DNA of 64,000 bases from Auricularia sp. M13. Taxonomy: Eukaryota > Basidiomycota > Agaricomycetes > Auriculariales > Auriculariaceae. This document shows positions 35,279-47,310 of the stretch, one piece after another (position 1 is the first letter of the stretch; the number at the start of each line of letters is the position of its first letter). The notes beneath the pieces were generated by a model that ran no database searches, was not told the DNA's origin, and saw only the letters and a program-made list of their open reading frames with translations. The position numbers and the translations under genes are program-made. The stretch spans positions 2,728,001-2,792,000 of the forward strand of contig CM073195.1 of assembly GCA_037042915.1 (NCBI GenBank). Direction: 5' to 3'.

Positions 35279-37756
35279 TTAAACTTGATACGTGTAAGAG
35301 ATATGCCTGTCTCCCTGGAGAAGCCGCTCCTCGCTATCGTTGTGCGAATTGGCCTCGGACTGTTTCTCCACGGCACCGAGGCTTGCGTCCGTGTTCTGCC
35401 GAGCTGCGGCCCTCAGCCTGTTCTGACGCGCCATCGCAGCCCAGAGATAAGCTGCGACCAGCGCGCCAAAGACAAGGTACCCAATCGAGATGATGTGGGG
35501 TGTGCGAAACCGGTGGGCTGACAGGGAAGGCCTGTACACGAGGACGCCGGCGATGGCGCCAATATCCCCAATGGATATTTGCAATCGCGACTGCGACTGC
35601 GCGTTTCGTCTGGCCGGATACGTTTTCACCGGGCCAACTGCGAGCTCTCGTCTCAGCAGAGAGACAAAGAGCGGTTCACCGCGCACGTACCTCAATAGTA
35701 GAGCATTTCCCGTGTAGACGCCCGCGGTGGCTAGAAAGACGCCGACATACTGTCTCCCAGCTTCCCGGTTGTGAGAAATAGCCTGGAAGACTCTTCCATG
35801 CCGAGCTCACCAGTCTTTGTAGCTATTAAGACGATATAGCCTGGGATACGTGAGCATTATTGGGAATAGTAGGAAGATCACACCGACCAAGGATGCCGAC
35901 GAAAGCGGACAGAATGATGAATATAGCCCTCCGCTTGTACCTAGCCGCTATAACCGCTACAGTCCAGATGGATGCAGCAGCGACTGCATACGGGGGAACA
36001 GTCATCAACTGAGCTTTCCATGACGCAAAGCCAAGTCCAGCGATGATGCTAGGCTACGCAAATTTGAGAAAATCTCCCTGAAACCCGCCCATTGCGTACC
36101 AGAAACAGGCTCAAGGAATACAGAACGAAGCTAGAGGTGTCGTCAGATATGCGCCGTGCAGCATACGAACGCCACGCACGCAAATCCATGGAATAGGAAG
36201 GCATAGGCCCATACGAGATGGTCAGTGAGTGCGCTGCGCACGAGGTCCCATCTGAATGTTTCTTGCTGCCCCGCATCCGAATCTGCTGCCAACCTCTCAA
36301 GGAGGCGGGCTCGCTCCGATTCAGTGAGCTACATTCGTTGTGAGTCAATGTGAAGACCAGCTGTGTATATACGTACGAAGGATGCAGAATGTCCCCAATC
36401 CGGTGTGATGAAGAACGCCAACAGCGATATGACGATGGTCAGCAGCCCCTCAAGAATGAAAATCTTGGTTGAAGCGATGAGTGCTTGCTGCTCAAATTTC
36501 CCTAAAACACTAGACGCACCCTTTGTAGAGATAAATTCAGTATTCCCAGCCGACATCACGGTTTAAATGTGCTCACCATGCCCATCCACGTTTACCACCG
36601 ACGCCGTCCATGAGCCCGATGCCGTACGCCAGAGCACCACCAAACGCCCCTGCGACAGCGGCACCGCCGAAGAAGATTGCCACGCGGAAGTGTCTTTCGG
36701 ACCTGACGGGGCGAGCTATTAGCGACAAGTTGTCATAGCTTGCCACAGCTTGTCTGTGGCAAGGCAACATTTGGATGCTTACCGTCGATAATACATCGAG
36801 AAAACGAAGATTGTCCTGGGATCATTATGAGCGCAGCTGTCAGTGCGAGCCCGGCAAGCCCGGCTGCAGCGCACCCGGGGAATCTGAGGGTCAAAATTCG
36901 TCAAGACGATTATCGCTCGTCGGACCATATGATACTGTACTTACAGGCCGGCCTCAGTAACTCCAAGGACTGAAAGCAGTGAGTTATCCACATGGTTTTG
37001 CATCGAAATTGTCGTCTCTCACAGAAGCGTACGGCGAAGAGTCCGGCCTGGTTGTGGATGAGGCCCTGGCAGACAGAGACTATGCCCCAGGTGAGCGTCA
37101 ACAGCGGAAGCCATATCCGAGGATTGAAGCGTTTGAGACTGGATCACAACGCTCGATTAGTACACGAGGGCTTCTCATCTGACGAGCTTACACGATCTAA
37201 AGATGAGATACAGTGCGTCAGCGGGGCAGGTGCAGAGGACGCCTTATTCTTACATTGCTCGGGACCTCGAATAGAACATATCCCACGAAGTAAAGGGCCA
37301 GAGAAGTGTTGTAATTTGCTCCGGGGACGTGTATATCCTGGGCTAGGTTCGATTCGAGCTTTGAGAATGGGACATGTTCGCACCGTGGTCAGACCATCAA
37401 GCCTGGAAGATGTTAGCAGAAACACTTCTCCAGAGGATGCAACATTACTTTGCATTTCCGATGTTGGATCTTCGGGGAATATCACTTGAGTTTTAGCAAA
37501 ATGGCAGCCACGAGCAGAGCTCACCGATCGAGAAAGGAAAGCAGGTAGAGCGTGGTGAGGACGGGTATCAAGCTTGAGGAAGAGTGTCAGTACACCACTG
37601 AGCGCTCGAGCAAGCTGGCGAGGCGACTGGCTTTCTGTCGATCTTGCGCAGCAGCTTTCTATCCTCTTCGGTGTCGTATGGATCGACAGCACTTGGCTGA
37701 ACGGAGACCGAGTCGGTGGACGCGCTGCCACCTTCGAGCGCTTTCTTCGATGCCAT
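35279..37756 (-). CDS. MFS transporter, Dal5/allantoate permease family
   Basis: The cytoplasmic start MASKKALEGGSASTDSVSVQ leads to DTEEDRKLLRKIDRK and a first membrane segment LIPVLTTLYLLSFLDR. Then come RLDGLTT and GANYNTSLALYFVGYVLF, WGIVSVCQGLIHNQAGLFAV, LGVTEAGLFPG, GGALAYGIGLMDGVGGKRG, WIFILEGLLTIVISLLAFF and TDHLVWAYAFLFHGFA. The C-terminal half has PYAVAAASIWTVAVIAARYK, WPGENVSGQTKRAVAVAI and SIGDIGAIAGVLVYRP. These are the landmarks of the Dal5/Tna1-type anion:H+ symporters for small carboxylates or vitamins; the substrate is unknown. At least nine introns are needed. One base appears to be extra near 35580. Confidence 0.75.
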
Positions 37757-38097
37757 GGCGCGTCGAAGGCAAACATTCGCGTCTTCTACGCGCCGGCTTA
37801 TATAGGAGACCGCATGAAGCTCTGTCTGTTATCTGTCGCTGGAGTTGCGCCAGACGGCTACAAATTGCGCGATTGTCGGTGTCGCTCTTTGCGGCGCTTG
37901 CCCCCGTTTTGAGCATACGGACAGCCATCACGAGAATATGTCTTCGCAGAGATAAGAAAGGGTGTGAGAGCATTGGTGCATAACTTCAGCACGGCAAGGT
38001 GGAAGAGAAAGACCAAGGACCATGTCGGACTTTGGACGCTTAGCGGCGTGATACCTCCGACCTCTGCGACGCTCAGCGCCCATCCACTTTCGCACTC
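37757..38097. promoter_or_regulatory. Divergent promoter, MFS transporter / vma6
   Basis: This 341-bp spacer lies between head-to-head genes. On the MFS side the minus strand has CCTATATAAGCC at about 37796-37807, a TATA-like element roughly 45 bp upstream of its start codon. Confidence 0.5.
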
Positions 38098-39374
38098 ATG
38101 GAGGCTCTCTTTTTCAACGTATGTTGCAGTATGGTCTCTGTGGCCTAAGCTCACGCTTTCCAGGTTTCTTCTGGATACCTTGAGGGCATCGTGCGCGGCT
38201 ACAAGAGCGGTCTGCTCACCCAAGGCAACTACGCCAACTTGACCCAATGCGAGACATTGGATGGTGCGTATGCCTTGGTGTATTTGCCGTATTCTGCGGC
38301 CTGATAGCACTGGCAGACTTTCGCATGCAGTTGTCGTCTACGGACTATGGCAACTTCCTCGCGAACGAGCCATTGCCCATAACGACGTCGACCATCGCAG
38401 ACAAGGCAACCCAACTACTCGTCGACCAGTTCAACTACCTGCGCGCAAACGCTGTCGAACCGCTGCGCAAGTTCCTGGACTACATGACGTGAGCTCACGC
38501 TGCCCGCGCCGTCGTTCTACCGTGCTCAGCGCGGCTCCTGCAGCTACGCCTACATGATTGACAACGTCGTCTTGCTCATTACCGGCACCTTGCACGAACG
38601 TGACACGCACGAACTGCTTGAGCGCTGCCACCCACTCGGCGTATTCGACACCATGCCGGCGCTCTGCGTAGCTACGAACGTGGAAGAGCTGTACCAAAGC
38701 GTGCTCGTAGAAACACCACTTGGTGCGCTCGTTATTCTCATACTGAATAACCTCTCATTTGTTGCGTAGCTCCTTATTTCCGCGAATGCTTGTCGGCTGC
38801 CGACCTGGACGACTTGAACATCGAAATTATCCGCAACACGCTCTACAAAGCGTACCTCGAGGACTTCTACGACTTCTGCAAGTCCATTGGCGGTCCCACG
38901 GCGGACGTTATGTACGACATCCTCGCGTTCGAGGCGGACCGTCGGACGATCAACATCACCATAAACTCGCTCAAGACCGACCTTTCCAAGGAGCAGCGCG
39001 CCAAGCTGTTCCCCACTATTGGCCGTCTATTCCCAGAAGGCAACAACCAGCTCGCGAAAGCGGACGAGATCGACCAGGTCCGTCAGGCGTGCGAGGGCGT
39101 GTCCGAGTATCGGACATTCTTCGACAACGCCGGCCCCGGCGCGCACTCGAACGGCGACCTGGACGACTCGTCTGCGATCAGCCGGCTGGAGGACAAGTTC
39201 TTCGCGACGGAGGTGCACCTGAACAAGCAGGCGTTCCTGCAGCAGTTCCAGTTCGGCGTGTTCTACAGCTACGTGAAGCTGAAGGAGCAGGAGATCCGCA
39301 GCCTCACGTGGATTGCGGAGTGCATTGCGCAGGATGCGAAGGACCGCATCAACGACTTCATCCCCACTTTTTGA
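38098..39374 (+). CDS. vma6: V-type ATPase subunit d (Vma6)
   Basis: The protein begins MEALFFN, spliced to [20 protein letters not shown], and continues [82 protein letters not shown] and [14 protein letters not shown], and it ends [13 protein letters not shown]. This is subunit d of the V-ATPase V0 sector, which couples the central stalk to the proton-carrying ring on vacuoles. The length and the C-terminal IPTF are standard. Introns are short and regular. Confidence 0.95.
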
Positions 39375-39636
39375 GTATACGCATAATTGTTATTTCCGCC
39401 TGTCGTCTCGCTCTTACAATGGAGTTGATTGCATTTTGTTCGTGGTCGAAGGTGCAGTGCTCGCGCCACATCGGCCAGTGCCAGAACAGTCACTCTGCCT
39501 CCCGTAATCATAGTTGACAAGCCGTGGACTGTTGCAGGCATGCTGCGCTCCCCCCGTGTACCTATGACTCCAAGCCTGCAAGCAGCGAGTTGGCCAGCGG
39601 GCAACGACCGATGGGTACAGAGCAGACGACGTCAAT

Positions 39637-42600
39637 ATGACGGATGCTGATAAGCCTTCGATCTTGCCAACGCCCCGAATTTTCGCAGCGCCCGGCATGT
39701 CTACGAGCTACCACGAGGACCCTAAAAGACCAACGGCGCATCGAACGGTCAGCAGCGAGTCAGCGCAGAGCGCATCCACAGACGAAGAGCGCGCAGACGA
39801 CCGCGCCACAGACGAGTTACCGCCACGCGCAAAATCCAAGCCACGCCCGTACGTAGCCCAGGGCCGCGCTCCCCAGGGCTGAGTGCTCACTGTGGCGCGC
39901 GTCCCTTGTAGCATCCAGCGCAGGCATTCAGACCGGTCGGCCGACGAGCTGCAGGCTGGAGAGAGCTCAGGGTCTCAGGCTGTAGCGGCTGCCGTAATCC
40001 GAGAGAGCACGATGCATCTCGCAAGTCTGCCCTTCTCACCCGCCTTCCGCGCTCCCCCGGCCCAGCATGCGCAGGAATCGCAAGCAAGCTCGTCATCGCA
40101 ACCGCCACAGCGGCAGCCAGACGTCTCGCCGGTATTTGGCCTGCGCGAACCATCAACATCAGCGCCCTCACCCCACACACCGACGCCGGCCACAGCCTCG
40201 GCCGCAGGCTTGGGTCTCCGACGGCGGCTGAGCACGAACGCGAAAAATAATAACGGTCTCCCTCTTCCTTCCACGAGCAACGCGTTCAGCAAAGGCACGC
40301 CCAGGGTCGACCCCCCGCGCACCCACACTCCTTCTGCCCTTTCATTACTCTTCGCCCAACACGCGTCACAACCCGTGCCTGGAATCGCGTCGTCGCGCGA
40401 TCTGCCGTCTATAAGCGTACAGACGGCGCTTCCTCCTCCCGACTCCCTCCCTTCGAACGCATCCCAGCATTTCACCCAGTCTTTACACTCTGTCGAGGAA
40501 GACTACGAAGACCTGACTACCCCGCGACCCCTTCCGCTGGACGAGGAAGTTAATCCCTTCGAAATGACTCTACCTGCAACGATTTCCGAGGACGCCGAGA
40601 CGCCCCGACCACGCTCTCCTCCATTTAGCGAGCGCACGCCACTCCTTCCATCTCACAATGGCGGCGGCTCTCCGAAGAGCGCACCATCGTTGCTTCCCAC
40701 GAGAAAGACGCTTGTACCATACCTGCGCACAGGGTTGCAAGCAGTGCCAGCGGTATTCCTCGGCATGCTGTTAAACGTGCTCGACGGCGTCTCCTACGGC
40801 TTGATCATGTTCCCTCCGGCTCCCGTGTTCGAAGGCTTCGGTGCCATCGGTGTCAGCATGTTCTTCGCGACGTGAGGACGCCCGAAGTTGTCTCAGCTCG
40901 ATACTAATGGTTAATAGGACTGTCATCTCCCAGTTGGTATACACTTTTGGCGGCAGCGGGTTCGCAGGTATGGTTCTGGCCATGACAATGCAACTAGCTC
41001 ACACTGACTCTTGTAGGTGCAAATGGCAGTATGATAATCGAAGTTGTCGTACGTCGTAAATGTTGGTACGAGTCAGTGCCGAGCTGATAATTGCACAGCC
41101 CTTCTTTCACCTCATCGCAACTGCAATCATCCAAGAACTCGGGCCCGACGCCGACCGGAGAGACATTATCTCAACCACCATGGTCGCATTTGCTCTGTCG
41201 TCGGTGCTAACAGGTCGGCGAATCCGCGTCCCGCTTGCCGTTGTTTGACCATTGAGATAGGGATCGCATTCCTGGCGCTTGGATTCTTCAAACTTGGAAA
41301 CCTTATATCGTTCTTCCCTCGGCATATTCTGATAGGGTGCGCTTGAGACAGCCGAATGATGTTGCGCGAACTTCTTTCTGACACCATTTTCAGATGCATT
41401 GGAGGTGTCGGCTGGTTTCTTATTGAGACTGGGTAAATTACTTCTTCGCAGGGCTTCACGGGCTCACCTCCCGTTCAACAGATTGGAAGTTTGCGGCGGA
41501 CTGAAGGAGGAATCCTTCAAGTACAACTGGGAACAATTCTCGTACTTCTTTCTCAAGCCTCACGTCCTTGCGCTGTGGCTCCCTGCGCTCCTGCTCGCGG
41601 TCATTCTGCGCTGTATTACACACCGGTGGGACCACCAACTCATCTTTCCCATGTGTACGTGTTATCTGCACACGAGTCTGTTGACCTGACGATAGCTGCG
41701 CGCAGACTTCATTTCCATTTGCGTTATCTTCTACATCGTCGTCGCTATCGGCCGCTTTGACATGGGAATGCTGCGGCGGGACGGATGGGTCTTCGATCTC
41801 GGCGACGCGGGGCACGGTGCCCCGTGGTGGAAATTCTACACCTACTTTGACTTCGGTCGGACTAATTTATACTGCCTCTGGATTACGATGCCGACTCAGC
41901 TCGCACTGTACGTTTTGGATCTCCCAAAGTGCCGCGCTGCTGACCCGCACTCTTCGTAGGCTGTTTTTCAATCTTTTGCACCCACCGTTGAATATCCCCG
42001 CACTCGGTCAGTTTCCAACGATTCGGGGCGGCAGAACTGCTTCTAATTGACGCTCGGTACTCAGCTATATCCCTGGACCACCATGTCAATACGAACAAAG
42101 AACTTGTAGCCCATGGTTATTCCAACCTGCTCGCCGGTCTGCTCGGCACTGTCCCCAACTACATCGTTTACGTTAACTCGCTACTGTGAGCGTCCCATTT
42201 ACTCTCTCCCACTCGCGCTGAACCATGCTCTGTGTTCAAGATTTTACCGCGTGGGCGGAGGTTCTCGGATTGCTGGATTTCTTCTCGCACTCGCTACATT
42301 CGGTTTACTCATCATCGGTCAGTACTCAGTGGTGTTGTAGTTTTCGGCGAGGTTTGCTGACAGTTCGATAGGCACTGGTCCAATTGCATATATCCGTGCG
42401 TGAATAGTGTTGGTGTGGACGAGATGGCTAACGAAATGCAGCTGTCATGCTGGTTGGAGCGCTCATTTTTGTTCTGGGGATCGATTTGATGAAGGAGGTT
42501 CGACCAAAATTTTAAGATGTTGTGCCGATATTCTCATCATTTTCCACGCAGGCTGTCTGGGATACGCGACACCGCGTAAGCCGGTGAGACTTAAATTGCT

Positions 42601-44246
42601 TGAACTGTCTTTGTTGCGGTTCTCATAACGAGTGTAGGTTCGAGTATGGTATGTTGCCAACCCGCACTACAACTGCAACGCTGGACTTATGGCGAGAATA
42701 GTCACCATATGGGCCATCATCTTCGTTATGAGCGTCTGGGACTTCGTCATTGGCGTCCTAGCTGGCATCGTGTTTTGCTGTGCGCCATGTCTTTGCGCGC
42801 TGTTATAGCCTATTAATCCTTCATGGACAGGTTTCTTCTTTGGTGGGGTTACAGAATCTTCGCGGGCGGCAATGCTCAAAAGATGCGCAGTTATCCAAAC
42901 ATCCCAGGCGCGCAGTATCCGCTCTCTGTACACCGGTTCATCGGCCATGTCGACCGTGCGTCGCCCTCCAGCTCATCGGGAGTACATCAAGAAAGTGGCA
43001 AAGCAGACTGCCATCATGCGACTGCAAGGTCAGTCCTGGAAACGCTGTGCGCATGTGATCCAATTGAACAATCTTTAGGTTTCATCTTCTTTGGGACGAT
43101 CACCAAGGTCGAGGCGAGCATCAAGAAACTCATGGACGCAGCACAGTGGACCAACAATCCCATCCGATTCCTCGTCGTGGACTTCAGTCTCGTTCTCGGC
43201 GTGGACATCAGTTCGGCCGAGGCGCTCGTTCGCTTGCAGCGCTTGCTCGATTCCAAGTCTGTGATGATGATCTTCTGCGGAGTAGCGGACGGCTCTCCGG
43301 TATGGCGCAGTCTCCAGAACGTCGAGATCTTCAACGAACGAAACGTTGAGCAATTTGATACTCTAGAGCAGGCGATTGAATGTGCGCCGATATAACTGTT
43401 CCTGCTCCCAGCTACTAACAGCAGGCTTTATACAGGGACTGAAAACGCCTATATACGCGCTTGGTTCCTCTCGCAAGGTGCTCAAGCTGTTCCCTGTGAT
43501 GGACAAGGCCATTAGTACGTTCAATCGAGACCTACGCGGCAACCACTGGTGAACGTCATATAGTGCCCCCTGTCGAACGAACTCCCATTTCGTGGGGCGA
43601 GTCGTATGTGGGATCTCCGCGACGCAATCAACTACGGGATGCGGGTCAGGATCTCATATCGCGAAGTACATCTTTGCCTACACCTTCTTTCGAACTCGAA
43701 GTTGATTTTCTGCTAGCGCTCTCGACGACTCCATCCGATCCGACGGCAGAACCGATTCCAACGCTCATGAAGGTGTTCTGGTCACTCGCGGACGTGACCC
43801 CGCAGACTTTTCAACGGGTGGTGCCCTACCTGCGCAGAACGCCTGTCCCGGAAGGGCACAAATTATGGAACCAAGGGGACCAGCCGGACGGCATTTATTT
43901 CGTCGAAACCGGCCTTCTCAGAGCGATCTACGATTTTGGTTCCCATACAACTGCTGTGCAAGAATGCATGGTAGCAGGTACCATAAGCGGAGAATTGTCT
44001 GCGCTCGCGGAGTTGCCAAGAAACGCCACCGTCGTCGCTGAACGAGCATCGGTGTTGTGGAAGCTCTCCATCGACGAGTTGGAAAGAATGCACACCGCAG
44101 AACCTGATCTAGCCAAACTCTTCACCAAGTTAATACTCAAAGGTATGTCATCTCATTACGATCGTGGGTCTGGCATTTACACAATCATCGTAGTTGCCAA
44201 AGTCGAGTATGACGTGTTAATATCGTCATTGGCTGGGAGGGCTTGA
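39637..44246 (+). CDS. SulP-STAS-cyclic nucleotide-binding fusion, Vsb1-like vacuolar transporter
   Basis: A long disordered N-terminus (about 340 residues, Ser/Pro-rich, ending SERTPLLPSHNGG) precedes a SulP membrane domain: AVPAVFLGMLLNVLDGVSYG, IGGVGWFLIETGLEV, PALLLAVILRC and MLVGALIFVLGIDLMKE. Then come a STAS domain (RFLVVDFSLVLGVDISSAEA) and a CAP_ED/cNMP-like domain (EGHKLWNQGDQPDGIYFVE, SGELSALAELPRNATVVAE). This architecture matches yeast Ygr125w/Vsb1, needed for vacuolar storage of basic amino acids. RTPLL may act as a dileucine-type sorting signal (inference). About fifteen introns are needed, including one on each side of a 24-nt exon at 42372-42395. Confidence 0.85.
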
Positions 44247-44470
44247 ACCTCTGGACCGCGTCGGATGTCTCAACCCGCATAAATTATCGTTGCGGATTCA
44301 CTTGTATTCATAGTTGCCAAAAGCAAAAGTATTCGTAGAAGCGGAGCAAAGGTAATCAGCCTCCGAACATCGGTCACTCCGGCAATCGCCGGTAGACGTT
44401 TCCATCGTGAATTCAAGCGATGACTACACGTAGCACGTGAACAGCGCATCAGACCGACCCTTCCACCCGA

Positions 44471-46770
44471 CTAGAAAATCCGGCAAAAGGATGTCCAGAT
44501 AGCAGCCTTTGGGAGGATGCTTTGGAGAGAAAACGCACCACATTGCCAGCAGTCGAGGAGATGGTGAGGGTCGCTGTGGAGAAGGTAAACATCCAGTTGC
44601 TGCCAGCTATGCCGTCTCACTATTTCTTCTTGATATTGAGCAGCCGTGCATGGTTGTCTCCCCAGAATGACTGCTCGTGATCGGTCTCGTGGACATCGCA
44701 CTCGTTCTAAACCCCGTCAACGAATCGGATTATGACCAACGGCCAGACACGCAGCTGACCTGGTATGCGCCTGAGTCTGGTGCCAACGTACGGAAACGCT
44801 TGACCACAGAGTGAACCGTTTGATAGGCAGCCCGGACTTCAGCCTGCGTCGCATTGAACAACCACCGCTGAGCGAAGGACATCTTGAAATCGATCAACGA
44901 CATTCCGGTCGAACCAAGGTCCCTGAACATACATGAACTGGAGCGGTACGCCAGGCTGGGGTCATGCTTGTTGCGCCCGGTGTGAATTTGTACTTGAAGG
45001 GTGTAGTAAGGAGCATCCCTGGAGAGGTGCCTGTCTCGTTGTATATACTAACGACCAGATCGGCGACCTCTTTGACTCTCGCGTCGCTGCTAAAATGAAC
45101 TTTTGGGATGAGTCGGCTTCCTAGGGCAAGGTTTGCCCCAACACCCTGTCAATTGTGCATACAGTGAAACTCTGAATGAGAAGATGGGAAAATCGCGAAC
45201 CGATTGAGCGATGACAACAAACTTTTGAAGAACGTCAACCAAGAAGGCACCCGCTCAATACAGCTGTGCCGTTGTGCGCGCGAATAAACTCGACCAGGTC
45301 GGCGTATGAAACTTCTGCTTCAGCCACAGTCATCGTGGGGTGGACATTGATGACGGTGTTGAACTAGCCGCTGTTCAACATGGTAGCCGCACACACGACG
45401 CGCAAACTCACATATACATGTCCGCCCCAGCCCTCGCTCGTCCAAGTGGGAATGCTTTCTATGAGCAGCCGGAGGAGTTCTGGCGTGGCGGCTGTCGTCG
45501 GCGACCACGATGTGGACACGCTACGAGATATTATCAGCTGGTGAACTTTCCGAGTGCAGCACGAGCGTTACTGACACAGTGAGTGGCATCACATCCTCAA
45601 CGAGTTGGGTGCTGGACAGTACCACACCGAAAGTGCTTCCACCCCCGCCCCGAAGAGCCCAGAAAAGATCTGAATGCTGGCAGACGTTGGCTACGCGCAC
45701 TTCGCCGTCCGGTGTCACGACGGTGAATTCCAACTCGAACGCTGGCATGTCAGATGGATGGCCTTTGCAGTGATGCACCAAAACGCACGACACGATCGAC
45801 GCCGAGACCGAAGTGAGTGCTCAACACGCTGTGGCCGCCACCCATAAGCCAACCACCGGACGCGCCAACACTCTGTGCATAGCCGCCCACAATCGTCACG
45901 TTATGCACATCGGCGAACTCGTAGGCGTCTTGCCACATGACTCCGGACTATGCAGCGTTGATGCAGCGTCAACCAAACACAGACAACGCCGGTTCGAAGA
46001 CGAGACGCTGCGACGCACACCAAGTGTGATTGCCTTGCGGGGAGTGGTGGCTGCGGGGCAGCCTGTTGGGACGAAGATGTCATGGAATGACAGCTGCAGG
46101 CAGGTCAGGTCAGCGTCAGTTCACTGACGAGGTCAACGCGTACCGAGTCGAGTTTATGGGTCTGCATGTGTCATGTTGTCAAAGTTGTCGGCGATCAGTC
46201 AGAAGGAAAAGACTGACCCACAGAGCGAGGCTTCCCTTGCCTGCACTACGACCTTTGTAGTCATGCCCCGTGTTCTTCACGACGAGTCGAATGCCTGATG
46301 CCCGAGAAAAATTCAGAGCAGCTTGCACATCGGTGGCACTGTGCACTTCAAGCTGGACATATCGTCAATCCTCGTCAGGCCAAATACAGTAATGGTTCAA
46401 GACGCACGTAGAGCGGCGGTACGTTCCCTTGCACACAGTTGGAGTTGGAGAAGGCTGCGGGATTCGTAGGATCAGAACTGTCGAGCTGACACTGCTCATG
46501 AGAGCTCTGGCACGACTCCCATTGAGTATTCTGGAAGGCGCCCTGATGGTCCGCGCGAAACAGGCCAAAGGCGTAGTTGTCCTGTATCTGAGCGCACTCG
46601 GCGGAAACGACATTGCCCTGCGTGAAGCATGGTGCGGAGAAGGGCCGGACAGCGACGAGCCGACCTTGAACCGTGCTGTTGAAGCTTCGCAATGAAGAAA
46701 TCGAATCATCGTTAAACGCGCTGAACACAGGGACGAGCAAGCCAAGTATGCAAGAGGCGAGCACCAGCAT
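44471..46770 (-). CDS. Secreted FAD-linked oxidase (VAO/BBE family)
   Basis: A signal peptide ([19 protein letters not shown]) is followed by [20 protein letters not shown], then [20 protein letters not shown] and [19 protein letters not shown], where the His of GHD is the usual covalent FAD anchor. Next come [19 protein letters not shown] and [37 protein letters not shown] and [16 protein letters not shown]. The C-terminal BBE segment has [20 protein letters not shown], spliced to [11 protein letters not shown]. Such enzymes oxidise sugars, alkaloids or alcohols, releasing H2O2; the substrate is unknown. The second covalent Cys of bicovalent enzymes is not seen. Many short introns make exact exon ends uncertain. 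Confidence 0.78.
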
Positions 46771-47310
46771 GTCGCACAACTGTGGGCACGGCGAAAGTCA
46801 CCGGCTACGATGCAAATTTATGAAGAGCGGCGAGCGCTTTCGACGATCCCGCTGCCATCCATCCTTCTGCGCTTCGCGTGGGAGGGAATTGGCTGGTTGG
46901 ACAAGCCGCAGCTTGCTTGTTCTGGCCGCACTGATGGCTGGCTGGCAATGTTTGACTGAGGAGCGGGAGCAAGACGCGCGCGAAGGTAGGTACAAGCTCG
47001 ATGAATGCCTTGGGGTCTCTGCCGGTCGAGCTCGAATAAAGAAAGGCATGCCCATGCTATGCATGCAGGAAGACGAAGCATGTAGAATATCCAGCAGTCG
47101 GGGCAGATCCTGCAGAACGGTGAAGAGAAGGGAAGACGCGCCGGGCGGAGTCCCGCACTTGCAGCTCGAGTCCAAAGCTGAAAGCCTGATATCCAAAAAT
47201 ATATTCTATCTGGTAGTATTCCAACCCATGTGTAACGACAGTCCGTGGTGTATGACCCCGTGGATATAATATATAAGTAATAGCAACAAGATAGCAACGA
47301 ACCTCAGCGT
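46771..47310. other. Spacer between FAD oxidase and subtilase
   Basis: Contains the oxidase promoter and the subtilase 3' region. On the plus strand there is an AT-rich stretch near 47263-47280 (GGATATAATATATAAGTA). No further gene is supported. Confidence 0.4.

Noticed and set aside
44215-44270. tRNA-like T-arm on the minus strand (GAGGTTCAAGCCCTC)
   Set aside because: No matching acceptor stem or anticodon arm at the right distance, and the sequence overlaps the coding end of the Vsb1-like gene.
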